Of a stretch of DNA of 64,000 nt, positions 44,907 through 53,306 are shown one piece after another. How positions within the stretch are numbered: position 1 is the first letter of the stretch; the number at the start of each line of letters is the position of its first letter. Both the position numbers and the translations under genes were made by a program. The stretch comes from Spirosoma lacussanchae (GTDB lineage Bacteria; Bacteroidota; Bacteroidia; Cytophagales; Spirosomataceae): positions 1,599,639-1,663,638 of the forward strand of contig NZ_SWJG01000001.1 in NCBI RefSeq assembly GCF_005870035.1, in the 5' to 3' direction. The notes below the pieces were generated by a model. The model did no database searches and was not told where the DNA came from. It was given only the letters and a program-made list of their open reading frames with translations.

Positions 44907-45024
44907 AAGCTACCCTAAAACGTTGAGTCGTCTAAAACTGTAGGGTAGGTTGACAACGGCTTGTAAAACCGGATTGTTAGGCTATACGTCGAACCCCGCC
45001 GAAAATCGTGCAAACGGGACAAAC

Positions 45025-45600
45025 TCAGGCAGTCCGCTGCTGGCTGGCCCGTCGTTGAAGCGCCCGGTAGGCCCGGGTGCAGAGTATGGCCGCCAGGACA
45101 CCAATACCGGCTCCGGCTAGTATATCGAGTGGATAATGAGCACCTACGTAAATACGGCTGTACGCTACAAAGGCCGCCCACAAATACACCCATTTGACCT
45201 GCGGATATTCCCGGCCTACCAGCAGCCAGAGTCCTGTTGCCAGGGTAAAGGTGTTAGCCGCATGCGATGACGCAAACCCATACAGCCCACCGCATTCCAG
45301 CACCGGGTGGATCAGGGGCTGGAGCGCCGACTCGTGGCAGGGGCGTAGGCGAAGGGTGAGGGGTTTAAGCAGGGTCGATGCGGTCTGATCACTCAGAACC
45401 ACCGCGGCAACGAGCGTCAGGATATAATACAGTGCCTGTTTCCGGTAGCGAACCGCCAGCCAGCCAATCAGCAGGGCATAGAAAGGGAACCAGCTGTTGC
45501 GCTCCGTGGCGAAAACCATAATGGGGTCGAGCCAGGGAGCGTGCTGGCCGTTGAGCCAGAGAAAAAGGTCGGTATCGAGTCGGTTCAGAGCGTCGCGCAT
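45025..45600 (-). CDS. PAP2-superfamily membrane phosphatase
   Basis: 191 residues from ATG 45600; a TTG three codons upstream is also in frame. About five to six membrane helices. The three PAP2 motifs are present: KPLTLRLRP (KxxxxxxRP), SSHAANTF (PSGH-like, with Ser in place of Pro), and SRIYVGAHYPLD (SRxxxxxHxxxD). Enzymes of this class dephosphorylate undecaprenyl pyrophosphate or phosphatidic acid on the outer face. A Bcr-type undecaprenyl pyrophosphatase is plausible, and UppP (56380) gives a second one in the window. Confidence 0.92.
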   Translation of the reverse strand: MRDALNRLDTDLFLWLNGQHAPWLDPIMVFATERNSWFPFYALLIGWLAVRYRKQALYYILTLVAAVVLSDQTASTLLKPLTLRLRPCHESALQPLIHPVLECGGLYGFASSHAANTFTLATGLWLLVGREYPQVKWVYLWAAFVAYSRIYVGAHYPLDILAGAGIGVLAAILCTRAYRALQRRASQQRTA

Positions 45601-45645
45601 GGGGCGCAAAGGTAAAGGCGGTACGTAAATCCCTCTCCAGTCAGA

Positions 45646-46560
45646 CTATAACACCAGAAACTGGCTCAGGTAATTTCGGGCGGTGAGTATGGCATTTTGT
45701 ACGTCTTCTGGGCTGCCTTCGTAGGCTTTGTCTTCTACTTCGATGCAGACGGGCCCCCGGTAGCGAACATCGGTCAGGGCCGCGAAGAAATCGCGCCAGC
45801 GAACATCACCCAGGCCAGGCAGCTTGGGCGAGTGGTATTCCAGCGGGTTGGCCATGATCCCGACGCGGTTCAGTTTATCGCGGTAGACCTTCACGTCTTT
45901 CAGATGGATATGGTGCAGCCGGTCGCGGTAGTCGTAGATGGGGCGTATCTCGTCCATCATTTGCCAGACCAGGTGGCTCGGGTCGTAGTTGAGCCCCAGC
46001 GCCCGCGACGGAATAAGCTCGAATAGGCGGTCCCAGATGGCGGGCGTTGTGGCCAGGTTTTTACCGCCCGGCCATTCGTCGTCGGTAAACCACATAGGGC
46101 AGTTTTCAATGCCGATCCGGACGTTGTTTTCTTCGGCCTCCTTCACGATGGTGGGCCAGTGCTGGGCAACCAGTTTGAGATTCTCCGCTATGCTCAACGA
46201 CGGGTTTCGGCCAATAAAGGTGTTTACCACCGGGATACCCAGTCGCGCTGCCGCCCGAATAATTTTCCGGATGTGTTCGCGGTAAAACTCCGCCTTTTCC
46301 GGGTCCGGGTCGAGCGGGTTGGGGTAGTAGCCAAGGCCCGAAATCGAGATGCCGTACTGACGGGTCAACGCGTGCACCTGCTCAACGTTCAGCTTGTCGA
46401 CGTTCAGGTGGGTGACGCCTGCGTACCGGCGGGCGTCGGCGTTGTCGGCGGGCCAGCACATCAGTTCAACGCATCGGAATGAGTGCTCCGATGCAAATTT
46501 CAGCACGCCGTTGAGGTCATAATCGGCCAGGATTGCCGATACAAAGCCGAGGTGTAACAT
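45646..46560 (-). CDS. Sugar phosphate isomerase/epimerase (xylose isomerase-like TIM barrel)
   Basis: 304 residues. The AP endonuclease-2/TIM-barrel pattern is clear: FRCVELMCWPADNADARRY, VNTFIGRNPS, RIGIENCPMWF (metal Glu), LGLNYDPSHLVWQ (metal Asp/His), LHHIHLKDVKVY, and CIEVEDKAYEG. Metal ligands are intact. Members epimerise or isomerise sugars such as inosose or tagatose; the substrate cannot be named. No signal peptide. It is followed by the PAP2 gene on the same strand with 45 bp between. Confidence 0.92.
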   Translation of the reverse strand: MLHLGFVSAILADYDLNGVLKFASEHSFRCVELMCWPADNADARRYAGVTHLNVDKLNVEQVHALTRQYGISISGLGYYPNPLDPDPEKAEFYREHIRKIIRAAARLGIPVVNTFIGRNPSLSIAENLKLVAQHWPTIVKEAEENNVRIGIENCPMWFTDDEWPGGKNLATTPAIWDRLFELIPSRALGLNYDPSHLVWQMMDEIRPIYDYRDRLHHIHLKDVKVYRDKLNRVGIMANPLEYHSPKLPGLGDVRWRDFFAALTDVRYRGPVCIEVEDKAYEGSPEDVQNAILTARNYLSQFLVL

Positions 46561-46630
46561 AAAGAGGGAGTAGGAAATAGATACCGTACAAAATTATCAA
46601 TAGCCATTGGGTTCAGCAACCCTGGGCGGT

Positions 46631-46674
46631 GCCGTTGGTTTTCCGAGACGAAAGCCTTTCCGGAAACCAACGGC
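46631..46674 (-). terminator. Hairpin after trpS
   Basis: 11-bp stem (46631-46641 with 46664-46674) lies three bases beyond the trpS stop. On the minus strand it is not followed by a T run, so terminator action is uncertain. Confidence 0.4.
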
Positions 46675-46677
46675 TGG

Positions 46678-47679
46678 TTAGTTGAAGCCGAGCTTCTCGC
46701 GCACGCGGGCAATGGTCTGACTGGCTACGGCGCGGGCTTTTTCTTCGCCGGTGCGCAGTTCCCGCTCCAGCTCATCGTTGTTGGTCATGTAGAACGTAAA
46801 CCGCTCGCGCTCGGTGGCGTATTTCTGAATGATCAGCTCGTAAAACGCCTTCTTGGCCGACCCGTAGCCGAATCCACCGGCTTCATAGAGCCCGCGCATC
46901 TCCTGAATCTGTTCGTCAGATGCCAGCAGGCTGTAAAGTTGAAACGTAATGTCGGTGTCCGGATTCTTGGGGTCTTCGAGGGGCGTTGAGTCTGATTTGA
47001 TTTTTTTGATCACCTTATACAGCTCGTTTTCGGGCAGGAAGATGTCGATGTAGTTGTTATACGACTTACTCATCTTCTTGCCGTCGATGCCAGGAATGAC
47101 CATGAGCCGTTCGTCGATTCTGGCTTCGGGCAGAACCAGAATGTCAGCCCCTACCGACCGGTTTAGGGCGCCGGCTATATCGCGGGTCATCTCAATGTGT
47201 TGCCGCTGGTCTTTACCCACCGGAATCACTTCGGCATCGTACAGCAGAATATCGGCAGCCTGCAGAACCGGGTAGGTGAACAAGCCGGCGTTGATGGCGC
47301 TGGCGGCATGGCTACCGGCTTCGGCGGTCAGCTTCTCTGACTTATCCTTGAACGAAGTCGCGTTCTCCAGCATCGGCACTGGGGTGAAGCAGTTCAGGTA
47401 CCAGGCTAGCTCGGTATGCTCCGGCACCCGCGACTGCCGCCAGAAGGTAGTGCGGCTGGTGTCGAGGCCAAAGGCCAGCCAGGTAGAGGCTATAGCGCGG
47501 ACGTAGTCGCGCCGGATGCTGCCATCGCGTAGGCTGGTGAGCGAATGCAGATCGGCAATGAACAGAAACGAGTCGTTGCCGGGGAGCAGCGACAGATCAA
47601 TAGCGGGTTTGATAGCCCCCAGAATGTTGCCCAGATGCGGTCGGCCGCTCGACTGGATACCGGTTAAAATACGTGCCAT
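46678..47679 (-). CDS. trpS: Tryptophanyl-tRNA synthetase
   Basis: 333 residues, the bacterial TrpRS length. Class I motifs are in place: TGIQSSGRPHLGNILGA with the HIGH-like HLGN at about 15-18, and GKKMSKSYNNYI for KMSKS near 195. The tryptophan pocket segments AGLFTYPVLQAADILLY and PVGKDQRQHIEM are typical. It charges tRNA-Trp. It begins three bases after the maeB stop, so the two share a transcript; a tRNA-synthetase gene with a carbon-metabolism gene is unusual but not meaningful by itself. Confidence 0.97.
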   Translation of the reverse strand: MARILTGIQSSGRPHLGNILGAIKPAIDLSLLPGNDSFLFIADLHSLTSLRDGSIRRDYVRAIASTWLAFGLDTSRTTFWRQSRVPEHTELAWYLNCFTPVPMLENATSFKDKSEKLTAEAGSHAASAINAGLFTYPVLQAADILLYDAEVIPVGKDQRQHIEMTRDIAGALNRSVGADILVLPEARIDERLMVIPGIDGKKMSKSYNNYIDIFLPENELYKVIKKIKSDSTPLEDPKNPDTDITFQLYSLLASDEQIQEMRGLYEAGGFGYGSAKKAFYELIIQKYATERERFTFYMTNNDELERELRTGEEKARAVASQTIARVREKLGFN

Positions 47680-47682
47680 TAT

Positions 47683-49953
47683 TTATTCCTTCCCTTGTGC
47701 TTCTACGACCGCAATAGCGACCATGTTAACAATTTCGCGTTCTGAAGAACCCAGCTGCAATACGTAAACGGGTTTACGAATGCCCAGCAGAATGGGGCCG
47801 ATGGCGTCGAACCCGGCCGTTTCGCTCATCAGGTTATAGGCAATGTTGGCCGCCGACAGATTCGGGAAAATCAGCGTGTTGGCGCCTTCACCGACCAGCT
47901 TACTGAACGGATGATTCTGTTCCAGCAGCTCGGTGTTGAAAGCCAGGTGGGCCTGTATTTCACCGTCTACGATCATATCGGGATGCCGCTGCTGCAGGAT
48001 CTCAACCGCCCGGTTCATCTTCTCGGCATCTTCGCCTTTGGCGCTGCCGAAGTTCGAATACGTTACCAGACCTATGCGTGGTTTGATGTTGAAACGCTCG
48101 ACGGTGCGGGCGGTCAGCTCGGTAATTTCAACGATTTCTTCAGCTGTCGGGTTGAAGTTTACGGTTGTGTCGGAGAAGAACAGCGGGCCGCGTTTGGTGA
48201 GCAGGATGTACATACCCGCTACTTTTTTGACCCCCGGTTCTTTGCCAATGACTTGTAGCGCCGGTCGGATCGTATCGGGATACGAACGTGTCAGTCCCGA
48301 AATCAGCGCATCGGCCTCGCCCGTCTCCACCATCATCGCTCCGAAGTAATTGCGGTAATACATCAGCTTGCGGGCTTCGGTGGCGTTGACGCCCTTGCGT
48401 TTGCGCTTGTCAAAATAGATATCGGCAAACCGCTGAATCAGTTCGGCCTGTTCGGGCGACCGCGGATCGATGATCGGTATCTGCCCCAGGTCGAGGTTAT
48501 TGTCGAAGATGATTTTCTGAATTTTGGCCACTTCGCCCAGCAGAATCGGGTAGGCAATTCCATCATCTCGTACCTGCTGCGCGGCTTTCAGCACTTTCAG
48601 GTTCTCGGCATCGGCAAACACAACCCGCTTGGGGTTGGTCTTGGCCGTGGTCAGGATAACCCGCGAAATCTGGTTATCATGTCCCAGCCGTCGGGCTAGT
48701 TGCGCTTCGTAGGCATCCCAGTCGGTAATGGGGGAGCGGGCCATGCCTGACTCGATGGCGGCCCGGGCAACGGCCGGTGCGACAGTAGCCAGCAGCCGTG
48801 GGTCAACGGGTTTGGGTAAAATATAGGTACGGCCAAAGACCATGTTATCTTGCCCGTAGGCCAGGTTGACAATGTCCGGAACGGGCTTTTTGGCCAGGTC
48901 GGCCAGGGCATAGGTTGCCGCCAGCTTCATGGCTTCGTTAATTTCCGTAGCCCGTACGTCGAGAGCACCCCGGAAGATATAGGGGAAGCCCAGTACGTTG
49001 TTAACCTGGTTGGGATAATCGGACCGGCCGGTTGCCATGATGATGTCGGGCCGGGCGGCCATAGCGTCGTCGTAGCTGATTTCGGGCGTTGGGTTGGCCA
49101 TGGCAAACACAATCGCGTCGGCCGCCATGGTTCGGATCATATCCTGGCTCACGATGTTGCCTTTCGAGAGACCCACGAACACATCGGCGCCGACAAAGGC
49201 TTCGGCCACCGATTTTATATCGCGGCTGGTCGCAAAAGGCCGGGTAATGTCGTTGAGGTCCGTACGGTCCGTGCGTAGTGGGCCGTTGACGTCGAACATC
49301 ACAATATGCTCGGTTCTGGCACCAAGGGCCACATATTGCCGGGCACAGGAAATAGCCGCAGCACCGGCGCCGAGTATCACAAACTGTGCCGTTTCAATTT
49401 TTTTATTGACCAGCTCCAGGGCATTGAGCAGGGCCGCTCCGCTCACGATGGCCGTACCGTGCTGGTCGTCGTGCATAACCGGAATATTCAGCTCCTGCCG
49501 CAGCCGTTCTTCAATTTCGAAACACTCGGGGGCCTTAATGTCTTCGAGGTTTACACCGCCAAAGGTGGGCTCCAGAATCTTGACGGTCCGGATAAACTCG
49601 TCGGGGTCGCGGGTGTCGAGCTCGATATCGAATACGTCGATGTCGGCGTATATCTTGAACAGGAGGCCTTTGCCTTCCATAACGGGCTTGCTGGCTACGG
49701 CGCCAATATCGCCCAGACCCAGAACGGCCGTACCGTTGCTGATAACGGCAACCAGGTTGCCCTTGGCCGTATATTTATAGGCATCGTCGGCATTGGCTTC
49801 GATGGCCAGACAGGGCTCTGCCACGCCGGGCGAATAGGCCAGGGAGAGGTCGCGCTGGGTATTATATTCTTTGGTAGGAATGACTTCAAGCTTACCCGGA
49901 CGCCCTTTGGCGTGGTAATCGAGGGCATCTTCACGCCGGATTTTCTGCTGCAT
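47683..49953 (-). CDS. maeB: NADP-dependent malic enzyme with phosphotransacetylase-like C-domain
   Basis: 756 residues, the long MaeB form. The malic enzyme domain (about 1-430) has YSPGVAEPCLAI, IPVMHDDQHGTAIV, and FVILGAGAAAISCARQY for the cofactor fold. The C-terminal half (about 430-756) is a phosphate acetyltransferase-like domain (RVVFADAENLKVLKAA, FPNLSAANIAYNLM, AIGPILLG). It decarboxylates malate to pyruvate with NADPH; the PTA-like domain is mostly regulatory and binds acetyl-CoA. It is divergent from corA with 140 bp between starts. Confidence 0.95.
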   Translation of the reverse strand: MQQKIRREDALDYHAKGRPGKLEVIPTKEYNTQRDLSLAYSPGVAEPCLAIEANADDAYKYTAKGNLVAVISNGTAVLGLGDIGAVASKPVMEGKGLLFKIYADIDVFDIELDTRDPDEFIRTVKILEPTFGGVNLEDIKAPECFEIEERLRQELNIPVMHDDQHGTAIVSGAALLNALELVNKKIETAQFVILGAGAAAISCARQYVALGARTEHIVMFDVNGPLRTDRTDLNDITRPFATSRDIKSVAEAFVGADVFVGLSKGNIVSQDMIRTMAADAIVFAMANPTPEISYDDAMAARPDIIMATGRSDYPNQVNNVLGFPYIFRGALDVRATEINEAMKLAATYALADLAKKPVPDIVNLAYGQDNMVFGRTYILPKPVDPRLLATVAPAVARAAIESGMARSPITDWDAYEAQLARRLGHDNQISRVILTTAKTNPKRVVFADAENLKVLKAAQQVRDDGIAYPILLGEVAKIQKIIFDNNLDLGQIPIIDPRSPEQAELIQRFADIYFDKRKRKGVNATEARKLMYYRNYFGAMMVETGEADALISGLTRSYPDTIRPALQVIGKEPGVKKVAGMYILLTKRGPLFFSDTTVNFNPTAEEIVEITELTARTVERFNIKPRIGLVTYSNFGSAKGEDAEKMNRAVEILQQRHPDMIVDGEIQAHLAFNTELLEQNHPFSKLVGEGANTLIFPNLSAANIAYNLMSETAGFDAIGPILLGIRKPVYVLQLGSSEREIVNMVAIAVVEAQGKE

Positions 49954-50093
49954 AACGGTTTGTTGCTGATGGATGCTGTTCTACGGTTCGGGAGCGCGAA
50001 GGTACGGAAAGGGGGCGAAATTCAGCGGTTGTTTTGGTGGTAGCGCGCAATCTGCGAACTTCGCGGCCGAACGCTTATCTGCTCAACCTTTGC

Positions 50094-51044
50094 ATGATCC
50101 GAATCTTCCAGCAAGACGAGACAGCCGTCCGTAAAGTCCGCGATATCGATTCATTCTCTGATACTGAACGAACGCTCTGGGTCGATCTTCAAAACCCGAC
50201 GACGGCCGAGATCAAAAGTGTGGAAGAAAAATTCGATGTCGATTTTCTGAGCCAGCAGGAGCAGCTGGAGATCGAAAGCTCATCGCGCTATATCGAGGAA
50301 GACGATTACCTGATTGCCAATTCCAACTTTCTGGTGCCTGACCCCGAACATCGCTACATAACGGTACCAGTTAGTTTTATTCTTAAAGACGATACGCTGT
50401 TCACCTACCGGAATGCTGACCTGAAATCATTTGCCGACACCGTAAAACGGATCAAGTCGCGCCGGGCGCTGTTTGGCGACGGGGCTCAGATTCTGATTTC
50501 GATCTTCGAGTCGCGGATCGACTATGATGCGGACCTGATCGAGATGGTGTCGGGCGAGATCAAGGCCATCAATCGAATGCTCGACCTGGATGCGAACCTG
50601 GACCGGGAGATGCTGCTCAACATCAACGATTACCAGGAGCTGACCATGAACATCCGCGAAAACGTAGTCGACAAACAGCGGGTTATTTCGTCCATGATTC
50701 GGTCAGACGGCTGGTTCAGCGACGCCGAGCAGCAGCGGCTCCGTACCCTGATCAAAGATATTGGTTCGCTGATCGATCACACGAATTTCATTTTTGAACG
50801 GCTTGAATTTCTGCAGAATACCTACCTCGGTCTGATTGATCTGGAGCAGAACCGGATCGTTAAAATCTTTACCGTTGTGTCGCTGGTGTTTCTGCCGCCT
50901 ACGCTGCTGGCCAGCATCTGGGGTATGAACTTTGATGCGATGCCTGAAATGCACTGGAAGTACGGCTATGCGTTTGCCCTGGCGATGATGGTGCTGTCGT
51001 CGGCACTAACGGTTTGGGTGTTCCGACGGAAGAACTGGTTATAG
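50094..51044 (+). CDS. corA: CorA-family magnesium/cobalt transporter
   Basis: 316 residues from ATG 50094; a TTG at 50034 gives 20 extra residues with no family match. The large cytoplasmic N-domain ends in a long stalk helix, then two C-terminal membrane helices. The signature is IWGMNFDAMPEMHW, with GMN at the pore mouth. CorA works as a pentameric Mg2+ channel in the inner membrane. The basic tail FRRKNWL after the last helix is typical. It has no operon partner. Confidence 0.95.
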   Translation: MIRIFQQDETAVRKVRDIDSFSDTERTLWVDLQNPTTAEIKSVEEKFDVDFLSQQEQLEIESSSRYIEEDDYLIANSNFLVPDPEHRYITVPVSFILKDDTLFTYRNADLKSFADTVKRIKSRRALFGDGAQILISIFESRIDYDADLIEMVSGEIKAINRMLDLDANLDREMLLNINDYQELTMNIRENVVDKQRVISSMIRSDGWFSDAEQQRLRTLIKDIGSLIDHTNFIFERLEFLQNTYLGLIDLEQNRIVKIFTVVSLVFLPPTLLASIWGMNFDAMPEMHWKYGYAFALAMMVLSSALTVWVFRRKNWL

Positions 51045-51157
51045 GACTGGTCAGAGCCGGTTTTTCAGTTATCTACGGGCTATTTTCTGAAAATTTTCTG
51101 GTAGAGTTACCTTTATGAATGCGTGCGTCTGAGGGGTAAACTAAACTGGATATATCC

Positions 51158-51979
51158 ATGGAAAATGCTCAGGCAAGCGCACAGCGCATCTACGAACAGA
51201 TAATCACGTTCGCTACACTGTATGGTGGCCGTATTGTGTTGGCTATACTGACCCTTATTGCTGGCCTTTGGCTAATTGGCTGGATTACCCGGCTGCTGTC
51301 AACTATGATGACCCGGCGACATGTAGATCGCGACGTTCAGCCCTTTTTACTCTCATTAGTTAACGGAACGCTGCGGGTGCTACTCTTGCTGAGTATAGCT
51401 AATACACTTGGCGTGGCTACTACGTCGTTTGTGGCCATCATCGGCGCGGCTGGCCTGGCAGTGGGGCTGGCACTACAGGGCAGTCTGGCCAACTTTGCAG
51501 GTGGGGTGCTTATTCTGATCTTCAAACCATTTCGGGTGGGTGACCTCATTAACGCACAGGGCTTTTCGGGACATGTTGAAGCGATCCGTATTTTCGATAC
51601 AACCCTCGTTACGCTCGATAACAAAACGATTATTCTGCCGAATGGCCCCCTGTCGACCTCGGCCATTACCAACATCAGTACAAAAGGAATTATCCGCGTT
51701 GATCAGGTATATACGGTAGGCAGTCAGAATGACATAGATGCTACCGAAGCTTCTGTAAGGGAGGTTGTCAATGCATGTCCATATGCGCTCAAAGACCGGG
51801 ACCACGACGTACTGATTGCTAAACTGAATGCCAACTCCCGCGATTATGATGTTCGGGTCTGGACAAAGAGCGACACCTACTGGGAGACACATTATTACCT
51901 GCTCGAAAACATGGCGAGGCAGTTCGGGAAAGATGGTATTCAGGCGCCCAAACCTCAATTGTATGTGACGAACGAGTAG
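51158..51979 (+). CDS. mscS: Small-conductance mechanosensitive channel (MscS family)
   Basis: 273 residues, the MscS length. Three membrane helices; the pore-lining TM3 is AAGLAVGLALQGSLANFAGGV, with the Ala/Gly spacing of MscS (about 92-113). The beta domain follows, FRVGDLINAQGFSGHVEAIRIFDTTL, and NKTIILPNGPLSTSAITNIS. The C-terminal alpha/beta domain ends near WETHYYLLENMARQFG. It vents solutes on hypo-osmotic shock. A TACCTTTA element (51108-51115) lies about 45 bases before the start. Confidence 0.95.
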   Translation: MENAQASAQRIYEQIITFATLYGGRIVLAILTLIAGLWLIGWITRLLSTMMTRRHVDRDVQPFLLSLVNGTLRVLLLLSIANTLGVATTSFVAIIGAAGLAVGLALQGSLANFAGGVLILIFKPFRVGDLINAQGFSGHVEAIRIFDTTLVTLDNKTIILPNGPLSTSAITNISTKGIIRVDQVYTVGSQNDIDATEASVREVVNACPYALKDRDHDVLIAKLNANSRDYDVRVWTKSDTYWETHYYLLENMARQFGKDGIQAPKPQLYVTNE

Positions 51980-52084
51980 CCGGTCGGGGCGAGCTGGCTG
52001 GTCATTCTGCCCTCCGCTAGCTCAGTTCGCCCGAACAACTTATCGCCGGCCGGGTTGGATACGTATAAACTTACTCAGCGAAAC

Positions 52085-52543
52085 ATGTCTACAATAATAA
52101 ATCCTGCTGTTCCCCAGGCCCTTGGCAGCGGGCTGGCGGGCGCGCTGGCGTTGAATGTGCTGCACGAAACGGTTCGGCAGTTTGTGCCCAACGCCCCTCG
52201 GGCCGATGTGCTGGGAATGCGGAGTATACAGAAAGGGTATCAGAAAGCGGGGGAGCAGCCACCTACCGGCAATGCGCTCTACCGTCAGGCCATGCTGGGT
52301 GATGTTATTTCAAATGCCCTGTATTACAGTCTGGCCGGTTTGAGCGATAAGCAGCCGGTAGTAGCCGGGGGTGTGCTGGGGCTCCTGGCAGGTGTAGGAG
52401 CTGTGACGCTTCCCGGACCTATGGGGCTGGGCGAAGCGCCAACCAACCGCACGTCAGCCACGGTAGCTATGACCGTGGGCTGGTATCTGTTTGGCGGCCT
52501 GGTTACGGGTGTGGTTCTGGACCGCTGGAAGAAAAGCCGATAA
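52085..52543 (+). CDS. Hypothetical glycine-rich membrane-associated protein
   Basis: 152 residues from ATG 52085; an in-frame TTG at 52055 gives ten unneeded residues. Three or four hydrophobic Gly/Ala-rich segments (ALGSGLAGALALNVLHETV, DVISNALYYSLAGL, VVAGGVLGLLAGVGAVTL, GWYLFGGLVTGVVLD) suggest a small membrane protein. No known motif is seen. Its stop is four bases from the stop of the convergent methyltransferase gene. I do not recognise the family. Confidence 0.65.
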   Translation: MSTIINPAVPQALGSGLAGALALNVLHETVRQFVPNAPRADVLGMRSIQKGYQKAGEQPPTGNALYRQAMLGDVISNALYYSLAGLSDKQPVVAGGVLGLLAGVGAVTLPGPMGLGEAPTNRTSATVAMTVGWYLFGGLVTGVVLDRWKKSR

Positions 52544-52547
52544 CAAA

Positions 52548-53183
52548 TTAGGCTGGTGGTAGAGCTTCGTCGGACCGGCGATACCCGACAACCGCAAACA
52601 AGGGGTCGCCCCAGCCACGCGGGCTACGGTCCAGCAGGGTAATCGCGTCAAAAGCGCCAGCCTGTTCGTAGTAGCTGCGAACCAGTTGCTGATGGCCCAC
52701 GTCGTCGAGCGCCTGCCAGATAGCCACTGCCTTCGTGGGGAACATACGATTGGAGAAAACGGTTAGAAAGGGCGCCCCCGGTTTCAGCACCCGACCCAGG
52801 TCGCGGTAAACGGCAACGGGGTTCGTGAGGTATTGAACCGATACCGTTACCATGCCGCCGTCGAATGAGCCCGTCTCATAAGGAAGCAGTGGCTGTTGAT
52901 TGAGGTTTTGGACAAAATAGTCGGTCAGACGGGGGTTGGCACGCAGTTCGGTTTCGTTCATTCCCAGACCCGATACCCGTTGGTACGATACATCCGCAGG
53001 CAGATGACTGACCCAGCTACTCATCAGGTCCAAAATGACTCCGTTGACAGGCAGGTACTCACTAAACAGCGCTGTCGTAGCCTCAATAGCCCGGTCATCG
53101 ATGTGGTTGACTAGCCGGGGCTGGTCGTAGAACCGGGCGTCATCGGTTTCGTCGTATCGCTGGAATGCTCGGGCTGGTATCAT
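52548..53183 (-). CDS. Methyltransferase-like protein with degenerate SAM motif I
   Basis: 211 residues. Where class I enzymes have a Gly-rich loop, this one reads GVILDLMSSWVSHLP (about 50-64). Post-motif segments are recognisable: GLGMNETEL, GSFDGGMVTVSVQYLTNPVAVYRDLGRVLKPGAPFLTVFS is spread over about 105-150. The same altered motif occurs in homologues I recall from cyanobacteria, so it is a family trait and not damage. Whether it binds SAM is unclear. The N-terminus is tyrosine/aspartate rich (RYDETDDARFYDQPRLV). Confidence 0.75.
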   Translation of the reverse strand: MIPARAFQRYDETDDARFYDQPRLVNHIDDRAIEATTALFSEYLPVNGVILDLMSSWVSHLPADVSYQRVSGLGMNETELRANPRLTDYFVQNLNQQPLLPYETGSFDGGMVTVSVQYLTNPVAVYRDLGRVLKPGAPFLTVFSNRMFPTKAVAIWQALDDVGHQQLVRSYYEQAGAFDAITLLDRSPRGWGDPLFAVVGYRRSDEALPPA

Positions 53184-53306
53184 AATGCAGGCTGTTAAGA
53201 CTGGTCTGTTTAACGAATTGATTTACGTGGATGTTTTGTTGGTCCCGTGCCAGAATGTGCGCTGGAATAGCGTACTTGTGCGCCGTAACGTGTTTTACTC
53301 CATATT

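Noticed and set aside
49306-50043. 245-codon plus-strand frame, and a nested one at 49094-49780
   Set aside because: Both are antisense to the maeB malic enzyme domain, with repetitive Val/Gly or Ser/Arg composition and no motif.
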